Shown: positions 15,725 to 24,072 of the stretch, one piece after another | Layout of the letters: every line of letters begins with the position of its first letter | Position numbering within the stretch: the first letter of the stretch is position 1 | Assembly (NCBI RefSeq): GCF_008704425.1 | Contig: NZ_CP023696.1 | Span: 1,598,501-1,662,500 of the forward strand | Direction of reading: 5' to 3' | Length of the DNA: 64,000 nucleotides | Source: Streptomyces fradiae ATCC 10745 = DSM 40063 | GTDB taxonomy: Bacteria > Actinomycetota > Actinomycetes > Streptomycetales > Streptomycetaceae | The notes under the pieces: generated by a model | Databases searched by the model: none | What the model saw: only the letters and a program-made list of their open reading frames with translations | Told to the model about the DNA's origin: nothing | Position numbers and translations under genes: made by a program

Positions 15725-18595
15725 TTGAGCGTCGGCCAGCGAAGAGAACGCAAGAAGAGAAGGATCCTGGTCCACACCGTCGCCGCGGCCGTCGCCGTCG
15801 CGGCGACCGCCGGGACGGTCGCCGCGGCGCCGCCCGGCCTCGTCGGCACCGCGCGTGCGCAGGCCGCCGCACCGGCGGCGGAGCTGCAGCGGGACTTCGC
15901 CGAGGCGGCCCGCGAGTTCGACGTGCCGCAGAGCGTGCTGATGGCGGTGTCGTACCGGCAGACCCGCTGGGAGAGCCACGACGGACTGCCGAGCACCACC
16001 GGCGCGTACAACGTGATGGGGCTCACCCAGGTCGACCCGGAGGACCTGGAGGACGGCCACGACGACCACGACGGCCACGGCCACGAGGGCGAGGAGGGCG
16101 ACCACCGCCTCGCGCACATGAACCGCAGCGGCGACCCGGCCGTCGAGAAGCACTTCGACGCGCGGGAGGCGCTCCGGTCGGTCCGCGAGAAGCCGGTCGA
16201 CACGAGCGACCCCCGGCTCCACACGCTGGACGAGGCCGCCCGGCTGATCGGCGCCTCCCCCGACGCGGTGCGCGAGGACCCGGCGCAGAGCGTGCGCGCG
16301 GGCGCGGCGCTGCTCGCCGCGTACCAGCGGCGGGCCACCGGGAAGCTGCCGGACGACCCCGGCGCCTGGTTCCCGGCCGTCGCCCGCTACAGCCAGGCGC
16401 CCGACCGCAAGGGCGCGCGGCTCTTCGCCGACCGCGTCTTCGAGTCGATCAGGAACGGCGAGCAGCGCGTCACCTCCGACGGCCAGCGGCTGGTCCTGCC
16501 GGCCGACCCGTCCGTGCAGCCGGCCCGGTCGGCGAAGGCGCCGCTCGCGGCCGCCGCCACCGGCACCGCCGCCACCTCCGCCGCCGCCCCGGCGCCGGAG
16601 TGCCCGGCCGGCCTGAACTGCGACTTCCGCCCCGCCGCGTACAAGCAGAACAGCGGCCCGGACGACTGGGGCAACTACAACGTCGCCTCCCGCCCCTCCG
16701 GCGGCCACGACATCCGGTACATCGCCATCCACGACACCGAGGGCAGCTACGACGGGGCGCTGGCCGTCTTCCAGAACTCGAACACGTACGCCAGCGCCCA
16801 CTACATGGTCCGCGCCTCCGACGGTCTGGTCACCCAGATGGTGGAGAACAAGAACGAGGCGTGGCACGCGGGCAACAAGACCCTCAACATGCACTCGATC
16901 GGCATCGAGCACGAGGGCTACGCCATCAAGGAGGGGAGCTGGTACACCGAGCCGCAGTACGAGTCCTCCGCGGCGCTGGTGAAGTACCTGGCGGGCCGGT
17001 ACGGCATCCCGCTCGACCGCGAGCACATCATCGGCCATGACGAGATTCCGGGCGTCCTGGACTCCAAGGTCCGCGCCCAGCACTGGGACCCGGGCCCCTT
17101 CTGGGACTGGAACCACTACATGTCGCTGCTGGGCGCCCCCACCGGGGCCGGCGGCGCGGGCGGCCCGGTCAAGGCCGGGCAGCTGGTCCGCTTCGTCCCG
17201 CCGTTCACCTCGGCCAACCAGCCGAAGCTGACGAACAACGGTGCCCCGGTCCCGGCCCAGCCGGCGAACTTCGGCTACCTGTACACGTCCCCGTCGACCA
17301 CCTCGGCCACGATCGGCGACCCCTACCTGGGCACGCAGACCTGGTCCGAGGGGTGGAACTGGGGCAACAAGCTCGTCGCGGGCGGCACCTTCGTCGTCGC
17401 CGAGGCGCGCGAGGACTGGACGGCGATCTGGTACGGCGGCCAGAAGGCGTGGTTCCACAACCCGGGCGGCCAGTACACCGTGCCCGCGTCCGCCGGGACG
17501 GCGCTGCGGGCGAAGCCGGGCGTGAGCGTGAAGGTGTACGGGCGCAGCTACCCGGCCGACGCGGCGTACGCGGGCACCGGCGTGCCGGTGCAGGACCAGA
17601 ACAGCGCGTCCCTGACCAAGTACACGCTCCCGGCCGGGCAGCTGTACACGCTCGCCGGGGACGCCGTGCCGGGCACGTACTACTACGGCGGCCTGATCGA
17701 CGGCTCGGGCGCCGGCTCGCGGACCCTGGTCCAGGGCGGGACCCTGTTCTACCCGATCCGCTACAACCACCGCTTCGCGTGGGTCAGCGCCGACGAGGTG
17801 GAGCAGGTCCCCGGCACCGCCCCCGATCCGGCGACCGACCGCCACAACACCCTGGCCCGCGACGGCTCGGGCGTCCTGTGGCAGTACCAGGGCACCGGTG
17901 ACGCGGCCTCCCCCTACCTCACCCGCTACCGGATCGGCAGCGGCTGGGACGCGTACGACGCGATCACGTCCATGACGGCGCTGCGCGCCGACGGCACCGG
18001 CGACGCGGTGGCCCGCGACGCCTCCGGCGGCCTCTGGTACTACCAGGGCAGCGGCATCCCGTCGGCGCCCTTCAAGGCCCGGCTGTACGTCGGCCGGGGC
18101 TGGCAGATCTACGACGCGATCACCGGCGCCGGCGACCTCACCGGAGACGGCCGCGCCGACCTCGTCGCCCGCGACACCGCCGGCTACCTGTGGCTGTACG
18201 AGGGCACGGGCAACCCGGCCGCGCCCTTCGCCGCCCGCACGTCGGTCGGCCGGGGCTGGCAGATCTACGACTCCCTGACCGCCCCCGGCGACGTCACCGG
18301 CGACGGCAGGGCGGACCTCGTCGCCCGCGACACCTCCGGCGGGCTGTGGCTCTACCAGGGCACGGGCGGCGCGGCGGCTCCGTACTCCGCCCGCTCGTCC
18401 ATCGGCACGAGCTGGCAGATCTACGACGCGCTCATCGGCCCGGGCGACCTGAACCGGGACGGACGCCCGGACCTGGTGGCCCGCGACGCCCACGGCCAGA
18501 TGTGGCTCTACCAGGGCAGGGGCAGCGCCACGGCGCCGTTCGCCACCCGCGCGGCGGCCGGCACCGGCTGGCAGGGCTACGACCTGTTCGTCTGA
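15725..18595 (+). CDS. Secreted N-acetylmuramoyl-L-alanine amidase with C-terminal FG-GAP/VCBS repeats
   Basis: A 956-residue wall hydrolase. A basic signal region (RRERKKRRILVHTVAAAVAV) and an Ala-rich h-region precede the mature protein. Residues about 55-200 resemble a degenerate lysozyme-like domain and carry a His/Asp/Glu cluster (GHDDHDGHGHEGEEGDH). The Amidase_2/PGRP domain lies near 325-470: RYIAIHDTEG, MVENKNEAWHAGNK, SIGIEHEGY and HIIGHDEIPG provide the zinc ligands. SH3-like segments follow, then five 45-residue repeats of the GDGRADLVARDT-GGLWLYQGTG type. TTG at 15725 has AGGGG six bases upstream; a TTG at 15680 is the alternative. It probably remodels peptidoglycan. Confidence 0.9.
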   Translation: MSVGQRRERKKRRILVHTVAAAVAVAATAGTVAAAPPGLVGTARAQAAAPAAELQRDFAEAAREFDVPQSVLMAVSYRQTRWESHDGLPSTTGAYNVMGLTQVDPEDLEDGHDDHDGHGHEGEEGDHRLAHMNRSGDPAVEKHFDAREALRSVREKPVDTSDPRLHTLDEAARLIGASPDAVREDPAQSVRAGAALLAAYQRRATGKLPDDPGAWFPAVARYSQAPDRKGARLFADRVFESIRNGEQRVTSDGQRLVLPADPSVQPARSAKAPLAAAATGTAATSAAAPAPECPAGLNCDFRPAAYKQNSGPDDWGNYNVASRPSGGHDIRYIAIHDTEGSYDGALAVFQNSNTYASAHYMVRASDGLVTQMVENKNEAWHAGNKTLNMHSIGIEHEGYAIKEGSWYTEPQYESSAALVKYLAGRYGIPLDREHIIGHDEIPGVLDSKVRAQHWDPGPFWDWNHYMSLLGAPTGAGGAGGPVKAGQLVRFVPPFTSANQPKLTNNGAPVPAQPANFGYLYTSPSTTSATIGDPYLGTQTWSEGWNWGNKLVAGGTFVVAEAREDWTAIWYGGQKAWFHNPGGQYTVPASAGTALRAKPGVSVKVYGRSYPADAAYAGTGVPVQDQNSASLTKYTLPAGQLYTLAGDAVPGTYYYGGLIDGSGAGSRTLVQGGTLFYPIRYNHRFAWVSADEVEQVPGTAPDPATDRHNTLARDGSGVLWQYQGTGDAASPYLTRYRIGSGWDAYDAITSMTALRADGTGDAVARDASGGLWYYQGSGIPSAPFKARLYVGRGWQIYDAITGAGDLTGDGRADLVARDTAGYLWLYEGTGNPAAPFAARTSVGRGWQIYDSLTAPGDVTGDGRADLVARDTSGGLWLYQGTGGAAAPYSARSSIGTSWQIYDALIGPGDLNRDGRPDLVARDAHGQMWLYQGRGSATAPFATRAAAGTGWQGYDLFV

Positions 18596-18616
18596 CCCCG
18601 CCCCCGACGCGGTACG

Positions 18617-18653
18617 CGCGCGGCCCGTTCCACCTTCCGGAACGGGCCGCGCG
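18617..18653 (+). terminator. Terminator of the amidase gene
   Basis: Fifteen-base perfect stem cgcgcggcccgttcc (18617-18631) and ggaacgggccgcgcg (18639-18653), loop of seven. It begins 22 bases after the amidase stop and ends 18 bases before the trp leader -10 box. Confidence 0.85.
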
Positions 18654-18670
18654 TGCGCCGGGGGATGCGC

Positions 18671-18676
18671 TAGGGT
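18671..18676 (+). promoter_or_regulatory. -10 box of the trp leader transcript
   Basis: TAGGGT lies seven bases before the ATG of the leader peptide. There is no ribosome binding site between them, so the leader mRNA is probably leaderless. The preceding terminator arm occupies the likely -35 area. Confidence 0.55.
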
Positions 18677-18683
18677 CGGCGCC

Positions 18684-18740
18684 ATGTTCGCGCAGACGAC
18701 CCAGATCCAGTGGTGGACCGCCCATCCGGCGGCCCACTGA
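18684..18740 (+). CDS. trpL: trp operon leader peptide
   Basis: An 18-residue peptide MFAQTTQIQWWTAHPAAH with two adjacent Trp codons (tggtgg at 18711-18716). It is followed by a terminator hairpin and then by trpEG. Stalling of the ribosome at the Trp codons when tryptophanyl-tRNA is short would favour an alternative fold of the leader RNA and prevent the terminator from forming. Streptomyces trpE genes are known to carry leader peptides ending in this WWTAHPAAH style. The -10 box position implies that translation starts at the very 5' end of the RNA. Confidence 0.9.
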   Translation: MFAQTTQIQWWTAHPAAH

Positions 18741-18760
18741 TCGACGCGCGCACACCACGC

Positions 18761-18790
18761 GAAGGCCGCCCGGGGGGCGGCCTTCTCCCG
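18761..18790 (+). terminator. trp attenuator hairpin
   Basis: gaaggccgccc (18761-18771) pairs perfectly over 11 bases with gggcggccttc (18775-18785), loop ggg, followed by tcccgtttcc. It lies 20 bases after the leader stop. The leader itself contains gcccatccggcggccc (18720-18735) that can pair with the first arm and act as antiterminator. Confidence 0.85.
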
Positions 18791-18833
18791 TTTCCGGCGG
18801 GCCGTCCCTCCCCACCACGGAAGGAACCCGCCG

Positions 18834-20819
18834 ATGGACCTCCGCTCCCTGCTCGACCCGTCAGGCCCCCCGTTCGCCCTGCTCCGCCGCCGCACGCCGG
18901 GCCGCGACCACGACACCGTCGAGGTGCTCACCGGCCCCGTCCAGGAGGTGGAGCGCCTCGCCGACCTGCCCGTCGGGGAGCGCCCCGCCCTGGCGCTCGT
19001 GCCGTTCCGTCAGCTGCGGGAGCGCGGCTTCGACGTCCGCGACGACGGCACACCGCTCAGCGTCCTCGTCGCCGAGGAGGCGCACGAGCTGCCGCTGGGC
19101 GAGGCCCTGGAGCGGCTGCCCGCGCACGGCGTGAGGGTGGAGGACGGCGGCTTCGACGTCCCGGACGAGGAGTACGCGCGGATCGTGCGGCGCGTCCTGG
19201 ACGACGAGATCGGGCGCGGCGAGGGCGCCAACTTCGTGATCCGCCGCACCTACCGGGGGCGGGTGCCCGGCTTCGGCCGCGCCGACGCGCTGGCGCTGTT
19301 CCGGCGGCTGCTCGCCGGGGAGCGGGGGGCCTACTGGACGTTCGTCGTCCACACCGGCGGGCGCACCCTCGTCGGGGCCAGCCCGGAGGTGCACGTGCGG
19401 ATGTCGGGCGGCACGGTCGTGATGAACCCGATCAGCGGCACGTACCGCTACCCGGCCGGCGGGCCCACCCCGGAGGGGCTGCTCTCGTTCCTCGCCAGCC
19501 GCAAGGAGACCGACGAACTGTCGATGGTCGTCGACGAGGAGCTGAAGATGATGTGCGCCGTCGGCGACATGGGCGGGGTCGTCGTGGGGCCCCGGCTGCG
19601 GGAGATGGCCCACCTCGCCCACACCGAGTACGAGCTGCGCGGGCGGTCCACCTGGGACGTGCGGGACGTGCTGCGGGAGACCATGTTCGCCGCCACGGTC
19701 ACCGGGTCCCCGCTGCGCAACGCCTGCCGGGTCGTCGAGCGCCACGAGCGCGGCGGGCGCGGCTACTACGCGGGCGCGCTGGCGCTGCTCGGCACCGACG
19801 CGGGCGGCGCGCAGACGCTGGACTCGCCCATCCTGATCCGTACCGCCGACATCGGCGCCGACGGGGAGCTGCGGGTGCCGGTCGGGGCGACGCTGGTGCG
19901 CCACTCCGACCCGGAGGGGGAGGTCGCGGAGACCCACGCCAAGGCGGCGGGCGTCCTGGCGGCGCTGGGGGTGCGCCCCGGACGGCCGCGCGAGGAGGCC
20001 GCGCGGGCGCCCCGGCTGGCGGACGACCCGCGGGTGCGGGCCGCCCTGGACGCGCGGCGCGCCGACCTGGCGCCGTTCTGGCTGCGGATGCGGGGGTCGG
20101 GGCCGGCGGCCGGGGCGGCGGGGGCCGGGCCGGGCGCGGGAGGGGGCGCGGCGGCCGGGGCCGTGGCAGGGTCGTCGGCGGCCGGGGCGGCGGAGCCGGC
20201 GGGGCATGCCCTGGTGGTCGACGCGGAGGACGCCTTCACCTCGATGCTGGCGCACCTGCTGCGGTCCACGGGGCTGGAGGTGACGGTCCGCCGGTACGAC
20301 GAGCCGGGGCTGCGCGGGGCCGCGCTGGAGCACCCCGGCCCCGTGGTCCTCGGGCCCGGCCCGGGCGACCCGGGCGACGGCGGCGACCCGCGGATGCGGC
20401 TGCTGCGGGACCTCGCCGCGCGGCTGCTGGACGCGCACCCGCACCCGCTGCTCGGCGTGTGCCTGGGCCATGAGCTGATCGCCGCGGAGCTGGGGCTGCC
20501 CATCGTGCGCAAGCGGGTGCCGCTCCAGGGCGCGCAGCTGGACGTGGACCTCTTCGGGGCGCGCGAGCGGGTCGGCTTCTACAACAGCTTCACCGCGCGC
20601 TGCGACGACGCGGCGGCGGCGCGGCTGGCGGGCCGCGGGGTGGAGGTGAGCCGCGACCCGCTCACCGGGGAGGTGCACGCGCTGCGCGGCGACGGCTTCG
20701 CCGGGGTGCAGTTCCACCCCGAGTCGGTGCTCACGCTCAACGGGCTCGCGCTCCTGCGGGGGCTGCTGCGTCAGCCGGCCGGGACGAGGACGTTCTCGCT
20801 GCGGCGGCCCTCGGCGTAG
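18834..20819 (+). CDS. trpE: Anthranilate synthase, fused TrpE-TrpG
   Basis: A 661-residue fusion. The chorismate-binding domain (about 1-400) has GASPEVHVRMSGG, MNPISGTYRYP, DEELKMMCAVGDMG, TVTGSPLRNACRVVE and the GGRGYYAGALALLG site. An Ala/Gly linker of about 30 residues (near 420-455) leads to a class I glutamine amidotransferase with LGPGPGDPGD, catalytic Cys543 in LLGVCLGHE and the closing HPES. It turns chorismate and glutamine into anthranilate. The NPISGTYR motif is nearer to PhzE-type proteins than to classical TrpE (PIAGT), a known feature of Streptomyces trpEG fusions. The attenuator argues for a biosynthetic Trp role. Ribosome site GGAAGG. Its tail overlaps the next, convergent gene by 49 bp. 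Confidence 0.93.
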   Translation: MDLRSLLDPSGPPFALLRRRTPGRDHDTVEVLTGPVQEVERLADLPVGERPALALVPFRQLRERGFDVRDDGTPLSVLVAEEAHELPLGEALERLPAHGVRVEDGGFDVPDEEYARIVRRVLDDEIGRGEGANFVIRRTYRGRVPGFGRADALALFRRLLAGERGAYWTFVVHTGGRTLVGASPEVHVRMSGGTVVMNPISGTYRYPAGGPTPEGLLSFLASRKETDELSMVVDEELKMMCAVGDMGGVVVGPRLREMAHLAHTEYELRGRSTWDVRDVLRETMFAATVTGSPLRNACRVVERHERGGRGYYAGALALLGTDAGGAQTLDSPILIRTADIGADGELRVPVGATLVRHSDPEGEVAETHAKAAGVLAALGVRPGRPREEAARAPRLADDPRVRAALDARRADLAPFWLRMRGSGPAAGAAGAGPGAGGGAAAGAVAGSSAAGAAEPAGHALVVDAEDAFTSMLAHLLRSTGLEVTVRRYDEPGLRGAALEHPGPVVLGPGPGDPGDGGDPRMRLLRDLAARLLDAHPHPLLGVCLGHELIAAELGLPIVRKRVPLQGAQLDVDLFGARERVGFYNSFTARCDDAAAARLAGRGVEVSRDPLTGEVHALRGDGFAGVQFHPESVLTLNGLALLRGLLRQPAGTRTFSLRRPSA

Positions 20820-21766
20820 TCGGTGACGTTGCGCAGGGTGGCCGCGACGATCTCGCCGACCGCCTCCTGGGTGTAGAAGGCCTGGTGGCTGGTGACCAGC
20901 ACGTTCGGGAAGGTCATCAGCCGGGCCAGGGTGTCGTCGTCCACGCCCGTCAGGGACCGGTCGACGTGGAACAGCCCGGCCTCCGCCTCGTACACGTCGA
21001 GGCCGACACCGGCGAACCGTCCGGCGCGCAGTGCGGCGACGAGGGCGTCGGTGTCGACCAGGCCGCCCCGGCTGGAGTTGACCAGGATGGCGTCGTCCTT
21101 CATGGCGGCCAGCGCGTCGGCGTCCAGCAGGTGCCAGGTCTTCTCGGTGAGCGGCACGTGCAGGCTGACCAGGTCGGAGGCGGCGAGCAGCTCCTCCTTG
21201 CCGACGTACGCCATGCCCAGCTCGCGGCAGGCCGGGTTCTCGGCCAGGTCCCAGCCGAGCAGGCGCATCCCGAAGCCGTGCGCGATCCGGGTGAACGCCT
21301 CGCCGATCTTGCCGGTGCCGAGCACGCCGACCGTGCGGCCCTGCATGTCGCGGCCGAGGAGGCCGTCGAGGCGGAAGTCGAAGTCGCGGGTGCGGTGGGC
21401 GGCGCGCACGACGCGGCGGTTCACGGCCATGGCGAGCGTCCAGGCGAACTCGGCGACCGAGTAGGGCGAGTAGTACGAGACGCGGGCCACGGTCATGCCG
21501 AGCTCGCGGGCGACGTCGAGGTCGATGTTGTTGAAGCCGGTGGAGCGCTGGGCGACCAGCCGGGTGCCGCCGGCGGCGAGGGTGCGCAGCACGCGCGCGC
21601 CGAGGTCGGCGTTGACGCTGGTGGAGACGGCCTCGTGGCCGGCGGCGAGCGGGGCGGTGTCCTCGGTGAGGAACACGTCCAGGCAGTGGAGGCCGTGGTG
21701 CCCGGCGAAGGCCCTCTCCAGCAGCGGCTTCTCGTCGGTCTGCACGCCGAAGGCCAGGACGTCCAC
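20771..21766 (-). CDS. D-2-hydroxyacid (lactate-type) dehydrogenase
   Basis: A 331-residue NAD-dependent dehydrogenase. Motifs in order: VAQRSTGFNNIDLDVARELG, SPYSVAEFAWTLAMAVNRR, the NAD loop GRTVGVLGTGKIGEAF, HVPLTEKTWHLLD, the active-site Arg in ILVNSSRGGLVDT, Glu in LDVYEAEAG, and the catalytic His in VTSHQAFYTQEA. The SHQAFYT and SYYSPYSVAE signatures are those of D-lactate dehydrogenases of the LdhA group, so reduction of pyruvate to D-lactate is the best guess; other 2-ketoacids remain possible. The 3' end overlaps the trpE 3' end by 49 bp on the opposite strand. Confidence 0.9.
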   Translation of the reverse strand: MDVLAFGVQTDEKPLLERAFAGHHGLHCLDVFLTEDTAPLAAGHEAVSTSVNADLGARVLRTLAAGGTRLVAQRSTGFNNIDLDVARELGMTVARVSYYSPYSVAEFAWTLAMAVNRRVVRAAHRTRDFDFRLDGLLGRDMQGRTVGVLGTGKIGEAFTRIAHGFGMRLLGWDLAENPACRELGMAYVGKEELLAASDLVSLHVPLTEKTWHLLDADALAAMKDDAILVNSSRGGLVDTDALVAALRAGRFAGVGLDVYEAEAGLFHVDRSLTGVDDDTLARLMTFPNVLVTSHQAFYTQEAVGEIVAATLRNVTDYAEGRRSENVLVPAG

Positions 21767-21910
21767 GGTGCCTCCCCGGTGGTCGGTGTCCCGATGGTCG
21801 AGTCTCCCCGCGCACTATACGACCGCCCGCCGCGCCCCGCCCGGCGGGCGGCACGGGGCGCCGGCGGGACGGGACGGGGCGGGCGGGACGGCGCGGGGCG
21901 TCCCGGCGGC

Positions 21911-22010
21911 CTGGTCACCCGGTGGGCTGGTCACCCGGTGGGCTGGGGACCAGGCGGCCTGGGGACCCGGCTGCCTGGCTGCCTGGGGACATCCGGTGAC
22001 CCGGCGGCCC
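21911..22010. repeat. Degenerate 16-bp repeats between the dehydrogenase and macR
   Basis: Two exact copies of ctggtcacccggtggg (21911, 21927) are followed by drifted copies beginning ctggggac (21943, 21959, 21983). The run ends just after the macR stop on the other strand. No function is evident. Confidence 0.7.
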
Positions 22011-22022
22011 GGTGGCGGGGCG

Positions 22023-22697
22023 TCAGACGTCGTCGAGGCCCGCCTCGATGGCGTAGCGGACCAGCTCGACGCGGTTGTGCAGCTGGAGCTTGCCGAGGGT
22101 GTTCTGCACGTGGTTCTGCACCGTGCGGTGCGAGATGACCAGCCGTTCGGCGATCTGCTTGTAGCTCAGGCCCTTCGCCACCAGCCGCAGCACCTCGGTC
22201 TCGCGGTCGGTCAGGCGCGGCGCGTTCGGGTCGGCGGTGCCCCGGTCGGGCGCGGGCTCGGCGGCCAGCCGCCGGTACTCCCCCAGGACGAGGCCCGCCA
22301 GGCCGGGCGTGAACACCGCGTCCCCGGCGGCGGTGCGGCGCACCGCGTCGAGCAGCTCCGCCGTGCTGGCCGACTTCAGCAGGTACCCGGTGGCGCCGGA
22401 CTTGACGGCCTCCAGCACGTCGGCGTGCTCGCCGCTGGCGGAGAGCACCAGGACCCGCACGGCCAGGTCCCCGCCGCCGACCAGCTCCTTGCACACCTGG
22501 ACGCCCGGCCTGCCCGGCAGGTTCAGGTCCAGGACCAGCACGTCGGGCGCCGTCGCGCGGGCCCGGCGCACGGCCTGGTCGCCGTCCCCGGCCGTCGCCA
22601 CCACGTCGAACCCGGCCTCCGCCAGGTCGCGGGCGACGGCCTCGCGCCACATCGGGTGGTCGTCCACCACCATGACCTTGACCGGCTGCTCTGTCAT
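22023..22697 (-). CDS. macR: LuxR-family response regulator (MacR)
   Basis: A 224-residue NarL/LuxR response regulator. The receiver (about 7-122) has VDDHP, the phospho-acceptor Asp57 in VLVLDLNLPG and Lys108 in GYLLKSA. The C-terminal helix-turn-helix (about 158-222) reads LTDRETEVLRLVAKGLSYKQ and VISHRTVQNHVQNTLGKL. It overlaps the kinase gene by four bases (ATGA), so they are co-translated. The pair sits at the position of SCO2120-SCO2121, described as MacRS, a regulator of morphogenesis and actinorhodin production in S. coelicolor; the name rests on that context and similarity from memory. Confidence 0.9.
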   Translation of the reverse strand: MTEQPVKVMVVDDHPMWREAVARDLAEAGFDVVATAGDGDQAVRRARATAPDVLVLDLNLPGRPGVQVCKELVGGGDLAVRVLVLSASGEHADVLEAVKSGATGYLLKSASTAELLDAVRRTAAGDAVFTPGLAGLVLGEYRRLAAEPAPDRGTADPNAPRLTDRETEVLRLVAKGLSYKQIAERLVISHRTVQNHVQNTLGKLQLHNRVELVRYAIEAGLDDV

Positions 22698-23917
22698 CGT
22701 CGTTCCGCCTTCTTCCCCCGTGGGACCTTCAACTCGACTTCCGTGCCCTGGCCGGGCACCGAGACCAGCTCCGCCGTCCCGCCCAGGTCGCGCAGCCTGC
22801 CGCGGATGGACTGGGCGACACCGAGCCGGCCCTCGCTCTCCGCCTGGGCCAGACGCCCCTCGGGGATGCCGGGCCCGTCGTCGCGCACGGTCACGACGAC
22901 CTCGTCCGGCCAGTCCTCGACGAGTATCCACGCGCGGGCGCCGTCCCCGGCGTGCCGGCGCACGTTGTCCAGGGCGGCGCCCACGGCCGACGCCAGCTCG
23001 GCCGCCGCCGGGCGCGGCAGCAGGACCGGCGCGCCCGGCTCGGCGAACGTCACCCGCGCCCCGGCGTGCGGCGCCAGCAGGGTCCGCAGGTCCAGCTCGC
23101 CGTCGCCGCTCCCGGCGCCGGGGCCGTCCTCCACCTCGACCAGGCGGACCACCGCGCCCTGCGAGGCGTCCTCGCACACGTGGGAGGGGCGGTTCAGGCC
23201 CCCGGCGACCAGGGTGCGCAGCGCGACCTCCTGCTCCCCCGCCATCCGGCCCAGCTCGGCCGCCTCGCCGCCCAGCGCGGTGGCGCGCCGCTGCACCATG
23301 GCCAGCACCTGGAGGACCGAGTCGTGGATGTCGCGCGCGAGGCGCTCCCGCTCGCGCGTGGCGGCCTCGATCTCCAGGGCCCGCGCGAGGGTCCGCTCGG
23401 AGGCGCGGGCGACCTCCACCACGTACCCGATGGCGATCGACGCCACCCAGACGAGCAGCACGTTGTGGAGGGTGTCCCGGCTGGGCTCCCCGCGCTGCAC
23501 GATGTTGGCGACGGCGACCAGCGAGGAGGCGAAGCCCGCCCAGCGCCAGCCGCCCTTGATCGCGTACGCGAGGACCGCGCCGGCCGTCCAGATGGTCGGC
23601 AGCGTCGGCCCGTCCTGGAGCTGGGCGTGGCTGTCGGCGTACGGGGTGAGCAGGATGCCCGCCAGCGCGAGCGCGAGGTCCACGGCGAGGAACGGCCTGG
23701 TGCAGCGGGCCGCGCCGGACACCTGCGGCAGGGTCGCCAGCGTCCAGGCGCTCATCACGGCGAGGAACGCGGCGCCGGCCCAGGGGCGTTCGTAGTCGTC
23801 GCGGTTGAACGCGAACAGCAGGTCCGCGTAGAGCATGGTGAGGACGCGGTACGCGGTGAGCGCGCGCCACAGCGGCTGCTCCACGGACATGCGGACCACC
23901 CGCTCGCGCCTGGCCAT
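22694..23917 (-). CDS. macS: Sensor histidine kinase (MacS)
   Basis: A 407-residue HPK7-type kinase. The N-terminal half has about five or six membrane helices (near 20-40, 46-65, 76-92, 108-122, 125-140, 152-170) with short loops. The dimerisation helix carries the phospho-His198 in RERLARDIHDSVLQVLAMV. The ATP-binding lid shows ALDNVRRHAGDG (N-box), VVTVRDDGPGIP (G-box) and LGVAQSIRGRLRDLGG. No large sensor domain is outside the membrane, so the stimulus is probably membrane-borne. The start at 23917 has GGGGAG close by; ATG at 23890 is an alternative. Confidence 0.88.
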   Translation of the reverse strand: MARRERVVRMSVEQPLWRALTAYRVLTMLYADLLFAFNRDDYERPWAGAAFLAVMSAWTLATLPQVSGAARCTRPFLAVDLALALAGILLTPYADSHAQLQDGPTLPTIWTAGAVLAYAIKGGWRWAGFASSLVAVANIVQRGEPSRDTLHNVLLVWVASIAIGYVVEVARASERTLARALEIEAATRERERLARDIHDSVLQVLAMVQRRATALGGEAAELGRMAGEQEVALRTLVAGGLNRPSHVCEDASQGAVVRLVEVEDGPGAGSGDGELDLRTLLAPHAGARVTFAEPGAPVLLPRPAAAELASAVGAALDNVRRHAGDGARAWILVEDWPDEVVVTVRDDGPGIPEGRLAQAESEGRLGVAQSIRGRLRDLGGTAELVSVPGQGTEVELKVPRGKKAERR

Positions 23918-24072
23918 CTCCCCACCCCCCGCCCGCGCGTGCCGGACGCCCGCCGTGCGGGGCGCCGGGTGCGCGTGGTCGCCTGTTCCCGTCCCTGTCC
24001 GCGTCCGCGTTCCCGGCCGCGCCGTCGCCGTGCCGGTGCCGTGCCGGTGCCGACGCCGCCCGGCCGTCCCCG

